From an uncultured Prevotellaceae bacterium (GTDB taxonomy: Bacteria > Bacteroidota > Bacteroidia > Bacteroidales > Bacteroidaceae): a stretch of DNA of 64,000 bases. A program made the translations under genes and the position numbers. The notes below the pieces were generated by a model, which was given only the letters and a program-made list of their open reading frames with translations, searched no databases and was not told where the DNA came from. Of this stretch, positions 1-8,553 are shown one piece after another. Position 1 is the stretch's first letter; each line of letters opens with the position of its first letter. The DNA is taken from contig CAMIYC010000002.1 in assembly GCA_946402905.1 (NCBI GenBank), forward strand, positions 83,605 through 147,604, in the 5' to 3' direction.

Positions 1-1168
1 CTCGCGCGACCTGCTGCACTGGGAGGCACAGCCCATCGCCATAGAGCCCGATGCCCTGGGCTCTATCTTCAGCGGCTCGTGTGTGGTGGACAAGAACAAT
101 ACATCCGGTTACGGCAAGAACGCCGTGGTAGCATTCTACACCTCTGCCGGGCAGAGCCAGGTGCAGTCGATGGCTTTCTCCACCGACAACGGCAAGACCT
201 TCAGAAAGGTGGCCGAGAACCCCATTCTCGTGAGCAACCTGCCCGACTTCCGCGATCCTAAAGCCTTCTGGAATCCTGAAATCCAGAAATGGAACCTCAT
301 CCTGGCTGCCGGTCAGGAGATGCGCATCTACTCTTCGCCCAACCTGCGCGACTGGACTTATGAGAGTGCCTTCGGCGAGGGTGTGGGCTGCCACGACGGT
401 GTGTGGGAATGTCCCGACCTGATGAAACTGCAGGTTCGTGGCACCGACCGCCAGAAGTGGATGCTTATCTGCAACATCAACCCCGGCGGTCCCTTCGGTG
501 GTTCAGCCACACAATACTTCATCGGCGATTTTGACGGCCATCGCTTTGTGGCTGACAAACCCGTGAAAACCAAATGGATGGACTATGGCAAGGACCACTA
601 TGCCACCGTCACCTTCGACAACGCCCCCGACGGCCGTCATATCGCCCTGGCCTGGATGAGCAACTGGCAGTATGCCAACCAGGTGCCCACGCAGCAGTTC
701 CGCAGTGCCAACTCCGTGCCTCGCGACCTCGACCTGGTGGAATACGACGGTGACATCTATTGTGCCGTGACCCCATCCAAAGAACTGCTTCAGGTGCGTG
801 GCAAGAAGGTGAAACGTCCCACTCCGGCATGCGAGATCGTGGTGGATGTGAAAAACGATGCCGAGATCGTGCTGTCTAACACCCGCGGCGAGCAGGTGAC
901 GATGAAATATGACGCTGACAAGCATGAGTTTGCGATGGACCGCACGAAGAGCGGCGACGCTTCGTTCAGCGAGGCTTTCCCGGTCGTGACCACCACCCCT
1001 GTCTATGGCGATATGAAGCAACTGCGTATCTTCGTAGACCACTGCAGTGTCGAGGCCTTTGACGCAGAGGGTCGCATGGCGATGACCAATCTGGTATTCC
1101 CCTCAGAACCCTACAACACCCTCAAGGTGAAAGGCGGCAAGGCCACTATTTATCAAGTGAATCTATAA
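1..1168 (+). CDS. Glycoside hydrolase family 32 (fructan hydrolase), 5' truncated
   Basis: The reading frame is open from base 2, so the start lies before the window and 388 residues are visible. It begins with a stretch (S-R-D-L-L-H-W-E) typical of the first blade of GH32 beta-propellers. The RDP motif (251-259), which holds the transition-state stabilising Asp, and the ECP motif (407-415), which holds the acid/base Glu, are both present; the WMNDPNG nucleophile motif would be upstream. The last third fits the GH32 beta-sandwich. Family enzymes release fructose from inulin, levan or sucrose. The genes downstream are a sugar importer and a fructokinase, the order seen in the Bacteroides thetaiotaomicron fructan locus, so a fructan-cleaving role is well supported; levan versus inulin preference cannot be told. 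Confidence 0.93.
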   Translation, partial: SRDLLHWEAQPIAIEPDALGSIFSGSCVVDKNNTSGYGKNAVVAFYTSAGQSQVQSMAFSTDNGKTFRKVAENPILVSNLPDFRDPKAFWNPEIQKWNLILAAGQEMRIYSSPNLRDWTYESAFGEGVGCHDGVWECPDLMKLQVRGTDRQKWMLICNINPGGPFGGSATQYFIGDFDGHRFVADKPVKTKWMDYGKDHYATVTFDNAPDGRHIALAWMSNWQYANQVPTQQFRSANSVPRDLDLVEYDGDIYCAVTPSKELLQVRGKKVKRPTPACEIVVDVKNDAEIVLSNTRGEQVTMKYDADKHEFAMDRTKSGDASFSEAFPVVTTTPVYGDMKQLRIFVDHCSVEAFDAEGRMAMTNLVFPSEPYNTLKVKGGKATIYQVNL

Positions 1169-1232
1169 TCATCATACGTTTAGGTCACTTAAGACAGTCA
1201 AAACTTCTGAATTTTAATTTTAACCAATCATT

Positions 1233-2411
1233 ATGGCAAGTCAAAATAAGAAACTCGCACTCATATCGCTCATGCTTTGTTTTTTCTGCATGGGTTTCGT
1301 CGACTTGGTGGGCACCGCATCCAACTACGTAAAAGCTGAGCAGGGCCTTAGCGACAGCGTGGCCAATGTGCTGCCCTCACTGGTGTTCTTCTGGTTCCTG
1401 ATCTTCAGTGTTCCCACCAGTGTGCTGATGAATAAGATCGGCAAGAAGAAGACCGTGTTGCTCTCGCTGGTCGTCACCGCCCTGTCGCTGTTGCTGCCTG
1501 TTTTCGGCAACAGCTTCCCACTGATGCTGATCGCTTTCTCATTGCTGGGCATCGGCAATACACTCATGCAGACTTCGCTCAATCCATTGATGGCTCTCGT
1601 GAGTGGAGGTGAGAATCTGGCATCACAACTCACCTTCGGGCAGTTTGTCAAGGCCATCGCCTCGTTTATGGCCCCTCTCATCGCCGGCTGGGGATATAAG
1701 GCTCTCATCCCTACATTCGGGCTCGACTGGCGAGTGCTTTTCGCCATCTATTTTGTCATCAGCGTGGCTGCCACCTTGCTGCTCTGGACAACGCCTATCC
1801 ATGGAGACGAAACATCGAAGGAACAACTGCCGGCTGTGGGCACACAGTTTGTCAACTGCTTCCGTCTGCTGGGCGTACCTGTGGTGCTGCTCTCCTTCCT
1901 GGGCATCATGTGTCATGTGGGTATCGACGTAGGTACCAATACCACCGCTCCCAAATTGCTCATCGAGCGCACGGGTATGACACTCGACCAGGCTGGTTTT
2001 GCCACTTCACTCTATTTTATCTTCCGTACGATCGGCTGCCTGACGGGATCTTATTTCCTCCGTGTGCTGAAGACACGCACTTTCTTCATCATCTCCGTGG
2101 TGATGATGGCAGCCTCGATGGTGCTGATGTGCGTGGGCAACACGACCATGCTGCTCTACATCGGTATCGCCCTTGTGGGCTACGGCAACTCCAACGTCTT
2201 CTCGATGTGCTTCGCACAAGCACTGACAGCCATGCCCAAGAAGCAGAACGAGGTGTCGGGACTGATGATCATGGGTCTTTTCGGCGGCACCATCTTCCCG
2301 CTGCTTATGGGATTTGCCAGCGATGCCATCGGTCAGATCGGCGCCGTGCTGGTGATGGCAGTCGGTGTGGGCTATCTTTTCACTTATATCAAACAACTGA
2401 AAAACGCATAG
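1233..2411 (+). CDS. MFS sugar transporter, FHS family (probable fructose importer)
   Basis: This 392-residue protein has about twelve hydrophobic segments and begins with a charged stretch followed directly by a membrane helix containing F-C-M-G-F-V-D, as in L-fucose permease/FHS-family proton symporters. A charged cytoplasmic loop (N-K-I-G-K-K-K) follows helix 2. It lies 64 bp after the GH32 gene and 3 bp before the fructokinase gene, so all three are probably co-transcribed. In Bacteroides fructan loci the equivalent inner-membrane carrier imports free fructose made in the periplasm by GH32 enzymes; that substrate is inferred here from position. Confidence 0.9.
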   Translation: MASQNKKLALISLMLCFFCMGFVDLVGTASNYVKAEQGLSDSVANVLPSLVFFWFLIFSVPTSVLMNKIGKKKTVLLSLVVTALSLLLPVFGNSFPLMLIAFSLLGIGNTLMQTSLNPLMALVSGGENLASQLTFGQFVKAIASFMAPLIAGWGYKALIPTFGLDWRVLFAIYFVISVAATLLLWTTPIHGDETSKEQLPAVGTQFVNCFRLLGVPVVLLSFLGIMCHVGIDVGTNTTAPKLLIERTGMTLDQAGFATSLYFIFRTIGCLTGSYFLRVLKTRTFFIISVVMMAASMVLMCVGNTTMLLYIGIALVGYGNSNVFSMCFAQALTAMPKKQNEVSGLMIMGLFGGTIFPLLMGFASDAIGQIGAVLVMAVGVGYLFTYIKQLKNA

Positions 2412-2414
2412 AAT

Positions 2415-3299
2415 ATGAACAAACGTTATGTAGTAGGACTCGGAGAAGTCCTGTGGGATGTACTTCCCGAAGGTAAAAAACTGGGTGGCGCACCCGCCAA
2501 TTTCGCTTATCATGCAGGACAATTCTTAGGTATGGACAACACTATTGCCGTGAGTGCGCTGGGTACTGACAAGCTGGCCGAAGAGACCATCGAGGCCCTG
2601 AGGGAGCATGGGCTGAACGACCTGTTGCCCCGTGTGCCTTATCCTACGGGCACCGTGCAGGTGCAGCTTGACGAACAAGGCATCCCCACGTATGATATCA
2701 AGGAGAACGTGGCCTGGGATAATATCCCCTTTGATGACGACATCGCCGCCATCGCACGCTCTTGCCGCGCCGTCTGTTTCGGCTCGCTGGCTCAGCGCAA
2801 CGTGGTGAGCCGTGCGACTATTCAGAAATTTCTCGATGCCACACCCGCTGACTGTTTGAAGATTTTCGACATCAATCTGCGTCAGCAGTTCTATACTCAG
2901 GAGGTGATCCGTGAGTCGCTACAGCGATGCAACATCTTGAAGATCAATGATGAGGAACTGGTGCTCCTGGGCCGTATGTTTGGCTATCCCGGCCTTGATA
3001 TAGAGAACAAATGCTGGCTCATCCTGGGCAAATACAACCTCGACATGCTTGTGCTGACTTGCGGCACCAATGGCTCTTATGTCTTTACCCCAGGCCAGAA
3101 ATCGTTCCAGGAAACCCCGAAGGTGCAGGTGGCAGATACTGTTGGCGCAGGAGACTCCTTTACCGGCTCATTTGTGGGTAGTATCCTAAACGGCAAATCC
3201 GTTGCTCAAGCCCATCACACTGCTGTCCAGGTAAGTGCTTATGTCTGCACGCAGAATGGTGCCATGCCGGTATTGCCTAAGGAGATGATAGAAGACTAA
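2415..3299 (+). CDS. Fructokinase, PfkB/ribokinase family
   Basis: The 294-residue protein carries both PfkB signatures. The N-terminal one is G-E-V-L-W-D with L-G-G-A-P-A-N-F close behind, a form typical of fructokinases. The C-terminal one is D-T-V-G-A-G-D-S-F-T-G, which holds the catalytic base Asp and the anion hole. It should phosphorylate fructose to fructose-6-phosphate in the cytoplasm. The start lies 3 bp after the transporter stop, so translation is probably coupled. Two strong hairpins follow the stop and end the operon. Confidence 0.93.
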   Translation: MNKRYVVGLGEVLWDVLPEGKKLGGAPANFAYHAGQFLGMDNTIAVSALGTDKLAEETIEALREHGLNDLLPRVPYPTGTVQVQLDEQGIPTYDIKENVAWDNIPFDDDIAAIARSCRAVCFGSLAQRNVVSRATIQKFLDATPADCLKIFDINLRQQFYTQEVIRESLQRCNILKINDEELVLLGRMFGYPGLDIENKCWLILGKYNLDMLVLTCGTNGSYVFTPGQKSFQETPKVQVADTVGAGDSFTGSFVGSILNGKSVAQAHHTAVQVSAYVCTQNGAMPVLPKEMIED

Positions 3300-3320
3300 G
3301 AAAAGAAGTGTGAGTATAGA

Positions 3321-3355
3321 ATATCCCCGCCGGCTTTCAAAACCGGCGGGGATAT
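3321..3355. terminator. Intrinsic terminator hairpin after the fructan operon
   Basis: A 13-bp perfect inverted repeat (ATATCCCCGCCGG and its complement) with a 9-base loop starts 21 bp after the fructokinase stop. It lies between converging genes and may act on both strands. Confidence 0.75.
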
Positions 3356-3380
3356 TAGCATGATAAGCTAAAATATCAAA

Positions 3381-3412
3381 AGCCCCGTCGGCATAGCGGA
3401 TCCGGCGGGGCT
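3381..3412. terminator. Second hairpin between converging genes
   Basis: An 11-bp stem (AGCCCCGTCGG paired with CCGGCGGGGCT, one G-T pair) has nearly the same CCCCG-C/T-CGG core as the hairpin 26 bp upstream. It is 31 bp from the 3' end of the minus-strand gene and probably serves as its terminator. Confidence 0.7.
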
Positions 3413-3442
3413 GACGTTTGTATATTGGCTATGAATGGTTTT

Positions 3443-4921
3443 TCACATCGAGGGTGATGAGACGAGCACCTTGGCACTGGAATTGGAGTAGGCCGACGGG
3501 ATGGTGAAACTGACCCCGTCGTAGCTCAGCGTGCTGCCACCCGTGACCTTTACGCCGGAGTATTTCTTATATCCATGGGTGGAGGATACGCCCGGGGTGG
3601 TGGCTTTGCCGCCTACACCCATCACGGTGGCTCCGTTGGTGAGCACGCTGTAGTCGGTCTTGAATGCCGTGCCGCTGTCGGAAGAGGCGCAGACCAGAAT
3701 GGTGCCGCCAGAGAGGGTGATGTTGGTGTCGCTCTTCACGCCCTGTGGCTTGGTGTCGTCGGCTCCGTAGGTGTAGACGGCTCCTGTGGTGAGCACATTG
3801 AGTGTGCCTCCGCTGATGTTGACGGCACCTGTGGCATTGATGCCCTTGCCTCCAGCTCCTGTGCTGCTGAGGCTCACGGTGCCGGAGCTCATTGTGAACG
3901 CCCCGTCGCATTTGGCTGCCGCGGCACTGCTGATGTCGGCTTCTGTCGTGTCGTAGTAGGCCGATCCGGTGGTGCTGACGGTGATGATACCGCCGCTGAT
4001 GGTCATATTGTCTTCGCATTTCAGGCCTTTAGTGGCAGGTCCTGAGGTGCTGACCTTCAGCGTGCCGCCCTGGAGCATCAGCTGTCCGTTGTATTCTTTT
4101 TCTGTCTTCTTGGCTCCCACGTCGATGCCGTCTCCTGTGGAGGTGATGCTGACGTTGCCGCCTGTCATTTGGAAGTATTGGTTGATGTGGAATCCGTCTG
4201 CAGCGGCACTATTGACGGTCACGTTGCCCAGCGTGCTTCCAAACAAGACATACTCGTCGGCGCAGAAAGCGTGTTTGACCTTGCCGGTCAGTGTCAGCGA
4301 TCCGGTTCCGCTCCATTCGGAGTGGCCGTCGATATACAAAGCCGCCTTGTGTGCGTCGGTGTCGTCGTCGCTGACGCTGGTCAGACCGTCGGTGAGCGCA
4401 CTGGAGGTCCCGGCAGGCAGGATGACACTGATGAGCTTGCCGTTTTGTATGTTGATGGCCGCGCTGTCGGGATTGACGAGTGTCACCCCGTTGAGCTGTA
4501 GCTTCATCTTGTAGCTGCCCGCCATGTAAAACGATCCGTTGGATGATGTGCCGCTGAGTGTGTAGGTCACCTCATTGGCCAGTGCATCGTCGGCGATGAC
4601 AGTGACATGCGCACCGCTGACCCTGGCGATGATATGCTGTGCGATATTGCCGGCTACCCTCACTTTGGCGCCCGAGCTGCTGTAGGTCACGTCGACCGTG
4701 TTGTCGGTCACGCTGCTATTGTCAGTGGTGATGCTGGTGATGTCGGCGATGGAGTAGGTCTTTTGTCCGATGGTCAGCGTGCTGCCTTGACGGAAAAGCA
4801 TATCACCCGCCTGTGTGGCGGGGATAGCGTAAGTCACATCGCCCATGTTGACATTGACAGTCTGTGCGGAGGCCCAACCTGTGGCCAGCAGGGCGGCGAG
4901 AAGAGATATGTATGATTTCAT
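3443..4921 (-). CDS. Secreted beta-helix carbohydrate-binding protein (Cthe_2159-like)
   Basis: This 492-residue protein has a signal peptide (M-K-S-Y-I-S-L-L-A-A-L-L-A-T-G-W-A-S-A-Q). Most of the chain is a series of Gly/Thr/Ser-rich strands with recurring G-G-T-L, S-G-G-I and D-G-I/G-I-N turns, the pattern of right-handed beta-helix proteins. The layout fits the family annotated as carbohydrate-binding domain-containing protein (prototype Cthe_2159, a polygalacturonate binder); family assignment is from memory of that pattern. It overlaps the upstream short secreted protein gene by 4 bp (ATGA), so the two are coupled. No catalytic motif was seen; a surface or periplasmic glycan-binding role is inferred. 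Confidence 0.75.
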   Translation of the reverse strand: MKSYISLLAALLATGWASAQTVNVNMGDVTYAIPATQAGDMLFRQGSTLTIGQKTYSIADITSITTDNSSVTDNTVDVTYSSSGAKVRVAGNIAQHIIARVSGAHVTVIADDALANEVTYTLSGTSSNGSFYMAGSYKMKLQLNGVTLVNPDSAAINIQNGKLISVILPAGTSSALTDGLTSVSDDDTDAHKAALYIDGHSEWSGTGSLTLTGKVKHAFCADEYVLFGSTLGNVTVNSAAADGFHINQYFQMTGGNVSITSTGDGIDVGAKKTEKEYNGQLMLQGGTLKVSTSGPATKGLKCEDNMTISGGIITVSTTGSAYYDTTEADISSAAAAKCDGAFTMSSGTVSLSSTGAGGKGINATGAVNISGGTLNVLTTGAVYTYGADDTKPQGVKSDTNITLSGGTILVCASSDSGTAFKTDYSVLTNGATVMGVGGKATTPGVSSTHGYKKYSGVKVTGGSTLSYDGVSFTIPSAYSNSSAKVLVSSPSM

Positions 4922-5313
4922 TTCACAGCCATTTTCATTGAATCACCATTTTCTATTTTTATCACGTAGACCCCTTTGCGCAGGACTTGCCTTGCTGCGG
5001 CCATGTCGGCAAACTGTCCCATGAGAGCCCCCTTGGTGTCGTATACGGTCACGGGCTGTCCGGATATTTCGCTGCTTGTCATCTCGCTGATGCCAGATGT
5101 CTCAGAAAAATACATCTTGGCCAGAGAGGTCAGGGCGATGGTGGTGCCGTCGCTGGACACCAGGTTGCCGTTTTCGAAAGTGATCGTTTGTCCGGTGGCG
5201 GTCAGGTTGTATGCTGTGCCATCGGTGGTCTCAATGATAAGGTATTTGTAGTCTGTGGCCTGTGTGATTGTCACGCAGAATGCCACTGCCAGAATGGTGA
5301 GTAGTCTTCTCAT
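4918..5313 (-). CDS. Short secreted protein with C-terminal sorting-like tail
   Basis: The start at 5313 (M-R-R-L-L-T-I-L) gives a 131-residue protein with a clear signal peptide ending near T-Q-A. The open frame extends further upstream, but a -7 box at 5359-5366 makes those codons untranscribed. The middle has short strand-like segments. The last 45 residues (from Q-P-V-T-V-Y-D-T-K-G to M-K-M-A-V-K) resemble C-terminal beta-sandwich sorting domains, with a K-G-V-Y-V-I-K-I core. It is followed at a 4-bp overlap by the beta-helix protein gene, so the two probably act together at the cell surface. Function is otherwise unknown. Confidence 0.75.
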   Translation of the reverse strand: MRRLLTILAVAFCVTITQATDYKYLIIETTDGTAYNLTATGQTITFENGNLVSSDGTTIALTSLAKMYFSETSGISEMTSSEISGQPVTVYDTKGALMGQFADMAAARQVLRKGVYVIKIENGDSMKMAVK

Positions 5314-5358
5314 AACGTAAGAATTATAGATAAAAAATAGATTCATTGCTTGACATGG

Positions 5359-5366
5359 CAAAAGTA
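5359..5366 (-). promoter_or_regulatory. Bacteroidetes -7 box (TACTTTTG)
   Basis: TACTTTTG on the minus strand fits the TAnnTTTG consensus, with TTG about 20 bp further upstream. It lies 46 bp before the ATG at 5313 and decides that start over the longer frame. Confidence 0.5.
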
Positions 5367-5472
5367 TGAACTTTTTCTCTGTCGTGCAACAATTTTCAGT
5401 TAAATGGTGTTTATTTTCAACGAAATGTAATAAAACGGCAGAGAACACCGTTTTTTTAAAAAAAAGAATACG

Positions 5473-6165
5473 ATGAAAAAGTTTTTGTTTTTGTTCTGTC
5501 TGTCATTGGTGGCTTCCGGGGCCACTGCCCAAAAGGCCAAGGGTTCTTTCTCGCTAATTCCACGTGTGGGAGCGTCCGTAGCCAATTTTACGAACAATGA
5601 GATTTACTATGGTTTAAGCACGAATGATCACTCCTTGAAATCCAAGTATAACGCCCGCTTTGTTGGTGGCATGGAGCTGGAATACCAGGCTTTCCCCCTG
5701 ACCAGTTTCTCAGTCGGTGCCTTTTATTCCCAGCAGGGCTGCCGTTTCAGCGAGTTTGAAGTCAAGGATGCCCGCACGGCTTCGAGTACCGACCAGTTTC
5801 GTGAAAAATTTGACTATGTGCAGGTGCCTCTCTTGGTGAATCAGTATCTGGCGAGTGGATTTGCTGTGAAAGCGGGCGTAGAGTTTGGTTTCCTGACCGA
5901 TGCCCATATCTCTTACCGTGAGACTGGCTTTAAGCTGAAGGAGGACGGCAGCCGTGAGCGCGAATACACCAACAAGGTGAATAACGACGTGAAAGACATG
6001 CACAATTCCTTCGACATCTCCATCCCCGTCGGTGTCTCCTATGAGTATATGAACGTGATCCTCGACGCACGTTACCATTTCGGCTTGCGTGGCATCTATA
6101 AAGACAAGACCCTGCCCAAAGAGAAAAATAGTTTCTTCACCTTCACCGTGGGCTATCGCATATAG
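5473..6165 (+). CDS. Outer-membrane beta-barrel protein, PorT/OMP_b-brl family
   Basis: The 230-residue protein has a signal peptide (M-K-K-F-L-F-L-F-C-L-S-L...A-T-A-Q). It continues with alternating polar/hydrophobic strands such as F-S-L-I-P-R-V-G-A-S-V-A-N-F and ends with an aromatic strand closing on G-Y-R-I, as expected for a small eight-stranded barrel of the PF13568 type. Internal strands such as F-A-V-K-A-G-V-E-F-G-F-L support this. It is divergently placed from the short secreted protein gene and stands alone. Proteins of this type are abundant in Bacteroidales and mostly uncharacterised. Confidence 0.82.
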   Translation: MKKFLFLFCLSLVASGATAQKAKGSFSLIPRVGASVANFTNNEIYYGLSTNDHSLKSKYNARFVGGMELEYQAFPLTSFSVGAFYSQQGCRFSEFEVKDARTASSTDQFREKFDYVQVPLLVNQYLASGFAVKAGVEFGFLTDAHISYRETGFKLKEDGSREREYTNKVNNDVKDMHNSFDISIPVGVSYEYMNVILDARYHFGLRGIYKDKTLPKEKNSFFTFTVGYRI

Positions 6166-6314
6166 CCATCAGACTACATACTCTGTCCTATGGTTATTTC
6201 AATAGCTGGTAGCCGTAAATAACAGCCCTTGCCTTCAGCGGAAAAGATAACCGACCTCTGTGTCATTTTGCAACATGATCCGTATGTCATATCGCGTGCA
6301 GGCAGATAAGACGC

Positions 6315-6347
6315 AAAAATAATCCCCTCCCACGCCTGGGAGGGGAT
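6315..6347 (-). terminator. Intrinsic terminator of tryptophanase, now separated by an insertion
   Basis: An 11-bp perfect stem (ATCCCCTCCCA at 6322-6332 and its complement at 6337-6347) with loop CGCC is followed on the minus strand by ATTATTTTTG. The polarity fits the minus-strand tryptophanase gene, whose stop is now 267 bp away because a 192-bp element lies between. Confidence 0.7.
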
Positions 6348-6421
6348 GGTGGAGAGACCGCTGTCACTCTTCTCGTACATGTTGATACAAATTCACCCTT
6401 GAAGGGTGTGGAAAGATTTAT

Positions 6422-6613
6422 GGTGGGTTCTATTAATTATGTCGAGGCGATTTTTGATTTTTAGTCGAGTGCAGAGTGTAAGTTGAAGAGGGAGTATAGC
6501 GGGCTATACGACCGATGAGACTTGACACTATGCACCGAATAAAAACAAAAAGCGACCGAAACAGATTGAGCAGAATAATGCCTATATATCAAACAGAATT
6601 AATAGAACACACC
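6422..6613 (+). mobile_element. 192-bp MITE-like element, copy 1
   Basis: The element begins GGTGGGTTCTATTAATT and ends with the complement of GGTGTGTTCTATTAATT, giving 17-bp terminal inverted repeats with one mismatch. It is flanked by TTAT on both sides (6418-6421 and 6614-6617), a 4-bp target duplication. A 7-bp stem (GTATAGC, loop GG) is at 6494-6509, inside a longer imperfect foldback. There is no plausible ORF, so it must be mobilised in trans. It is base-for-base identical to the copies at 8358, 10967 and 58918, in the same orientation. The right-hand duplication supplies the TAA stop of the tryptophanase gene. Confidence 0.88.
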
Positions 6614-7990
6614 TTATCCTAATCGCCGCAGTTGAACGGTGAAGTGGCGCATCAGTGGTGCTTCCCACTCGATGGCCACGCCACGCGTGACGCTCTCACG
6701 GCGGTCGTAGACATTCTTGAGGGCTGCAGCCACCACGTCGATGTGATTGTCGGTGTAGACACGGCGTGGTATGGCCAGCCTCAGCAGGTCGAGCCCCCCG
6801 AAGCGGTTGGCTCGAGTCACCGGGTCGCGGTCGGCGAGCATATAACCGATCTCGCAGGCTCGGATGCCGGCTTCGAGGTAGAGCTCGCAGGTGAGTGTCT
6901 GTGCGGGGAATTCCTCCTTGGGCACATGTGTGAGCACCTTGTCGGCATCGACGAAGATGGCGTGTCCGCCGGCGGGCCGTTGATAGGGAATGCCATACTC
7001 GTCGAGACGTTCGGCCAGGTGTCTCACCTGACGGATGCGTGTGTCGAGCATGTCAAACTCGGTGTTCTCGTCAAGTCCCTGTGCCACGGCGTTGAGGTCG
7101 CGGCCGTTGAGTCCGCCATAAGTGACATATCCCTCCATGGGTATGCAGAACATCTTGGCTCCGTCGTACCACTCTTTTTTCCTGGTGGCGATGAATCCAC
7201 CCATGTTGACGATGGCGTCTTTCTTGCACGACATGGTGGCCGCGTCGACGTAGGAGTACATCTCTCGTGTGATCTCCTTGATCGACTTGTCGGCATAGCC
7301 TTGCTCTCGTGTCTTGATGAAATAGGCATTCTCGGCAAAGCGTGCGGAGTCCATGACCACGGGCACGCCGTATCGGTGGCAGAGTGCGCAGGTCTCGCGG
7401 ATGTTCTGCATGCTGACAGGCTGACCGCCGACCGTGTTGTTGGTGACGGTGAGCACCATGAAGGGCACTTTGCCGGTGTTCTCCTTGAGCACCTTCTCCA
7501 GTTTCTCCAGTCCTACGTTGCCTTTGAAGGGCACTTCCAGCTGGGTGTCGTGCGCCTCGTCGCAGGTGACGTCGATGGCCGTAGCCTTGCGTGACTCGAT
7601 ATGTCCCTTGGTGGTGTCGAAATGGGCGTTGCCCGGCACGACATGGCCTTCTTTTACAAGGAGCGAGAAGAGCACGTTCTCTGCTGCGCGTCCCTGATGG
7701 GTGGGTATGACGTAGGGCAGTCCGAAGATGCGCTGCACCATGGCCTCAAACTTATAGAAAGAGGTGGCTCCGGCGTAGCTCTCGTCGCCGACCATCATTT
7801 CAGCCCACTGCCTGTCGCTCATGGCGCCGGTGCCACTGTCGGTGAGCAGGTCTATATACACTTGTTCGGCTTTCAGCTGAAACACGTTGTAATGTGCCTC
7901 TCTGAGCCATTGCTCCCTTTCCTCGCGGGTGCTTCTGCGTATGGGTTCTATCACTTTTATTTTCCAGGATTCTGCGAATGGAAGTTCCAT
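6614..7990 (-). CDS. tnaA: Tryptophanase (L-tryptophan indole-lyase)
   Basis: The 458-residue protein is a PLP-dependent beta-eliminating lyase of full length for the family. It has I-D-L-L-T-D-S-G-T-G (46-55), the phosphate-binding T-H-Q-G-R (97-101), the D-S-A-R-F-A-E-N-A-Y-F-I-K block (214-226) and S-C-K-K-D-A with the PLP lysine at K257. Two positions separate it from tyrosine phenol-lyase: Asp125 in H-F-D-T-T-K-G-H (Thr in phenol-lyase) and Ile in R-A-C-E-I-G (Arg in phenol-lyase). It should split tryptophan to indole, pyruvate and ammonia in the cytoplasm. The stop codon abuts a 192-bp element, which separates the gene from its terminator at 6315. A leader of about 240 nt precedes it. 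Confidence 0.92.
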   Translation of the reverse strand: MELPFAESWKIKVIEPIRRSTREEREQWLREAHYNVFQLKAEQVYIDLLTDSGTGAMSDRQWAEMMVGDESYAGATSFYKFEAMVQRIFGLPYVIPTHQGRAAENVLFSLLVKEGHVVPGNAHFDTTKGHIESRKATAIDVTCDEAHDTQLEVPFKGNVGLEKLEKVLKENTGKVPFMVLTVTNNTVGGQPVSMQNIRETCALCHRYGVPVVMDSARFAENAYFIKTREQGYADKSIKEITREMYSYVDAATMSCKKDAIVNMGGFIATRKKEWYDGAKMFCIPMEGYVTYGGLNGRDLNAVAQGLDENTEFDMLDTRIRQVRHLAERLDEYGIPYQRPAGGHAIFVDADKVLTHVPKEEFPAQTLTCELYLEAGIRACEIGYMLADRDPVTRANRFGGLDLLRLAIPRRVYTDNHIDVVAAALKNVYDRRESVTRGVAIEWEAPLMRHFTVQLRRLG

Positions 7991-8240
7991 AGTCTTTGTT
8001 GGTTTTTTAGAAAGTTGGTTGTAAGATGTACCCAGGTCGGATAGGCTTCACCATACACGATGCGGGTCACGCAGCACTGGCGCGACATGAGTGAAGTCGT
8101 AGATGATGATCGGGGCACTTGTATGATTAAATGCGGCTGAAAAGGCGGAGTGCGAAATGGTCGCGCTCTTTGATGTTGATGAAAAGGTCGTTAAGGCAAG
8201 GTTGGATGTGTTGTTGTGTCATTTCATAATAATTACTTGG
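7991..8240 (-). other. Long 5' leader of tryptophanase with a 31-codon ORF
   Basis: If transcription starts after the -7 box at 8241-8248, the tryptophanase mRNA carries about 240 untranslated nt. On the minus strand this holds an ORF at 8222-8127 (ATG to TAA, 31 codons, beginning M-T-Q-Q-H-I-Q-P). It has no Trp codon, so it is not an obvious TnaC-type leader. Its E-R-D-H-F-A stretch faintly resembles the start of PaaI-type thioesterases, so it may be a gene remnant. No conserved riboswitch was recognised. Confidence 0.35.
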
Positions 8241-8248
8241 CAAAGTTA
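8241..8248 (-). promoter_or_regulatory. Bacteroidetes -7 box (TAACTTTG) upstream of tryptophanase
   Basis: TAACTTTG on the minus strand fits TAnnTTTG. It is the only clear match between the tryptophanase start and the hairpin at 8291. Confidence 0.4.
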
Positions 8249-8281
8249 GGGAATATTTTGATAAACGCCAAATATTTTTCG

Positions 8282-8332
8282 ATAAAAAAAGCATCAATCC
8301 ACATTCGGCGGAAGCTGGATGTGGATTGATGC
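8282..8332 (-). terminator. Intrinsic terminator of the PadR-PspC operon
   Basis: A perfect 14-bp stem (GCATCAATCCACAT at 8291-8304 and its complement at 8319-8332) is followed on the minus strand by seven T. The polarity fits the PspC gene, whose stop is at 8554. The 192-bp element at 8358 lies between gene and terminator. Confidence 0.82.
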
Positions 8333-8357
8333 GTAGAGGCGTATGATGTTCTTTTTA

Positions 8358-8549
8358 GGTGGGTTCTATTAATTATGTCGAGGCGATTTTTGATTTTTAG
8401 TCGAGTGCAGAGTGTAAGTTGAAGAGGGAGTATAGCGGGCTATACGACCGATGAGACTTGACACTATGCACCGAATAAAAACAAAAAGCGACCGAAACAG
8501 ATTGAGCAGAATAATGCCTATATATCAAACAGAATTAATAGAACACACC
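8358..8549 (+). mobile_element. 192-bp MITE-like element, copy 2
   Basis: It is identical in every base to the copy at 6422 and in the same orientation. It is flanked by TTTA at 8354-8357 and 8550-8553 (4-bp target duplication). It sits 4 bp after the stop of the PspC gene and 25 bp before that gene's terminator. Confidence 0.88.
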
Positions 8550-8553
8550 TTTA

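Noticed and set aside
8127..8222. TnaC-type leader peptide for tryptophanase
   Set aside because: The 31-codon ORF has no Trp codon and no Pro at its end, so the known stalling mechanism cannot apply.
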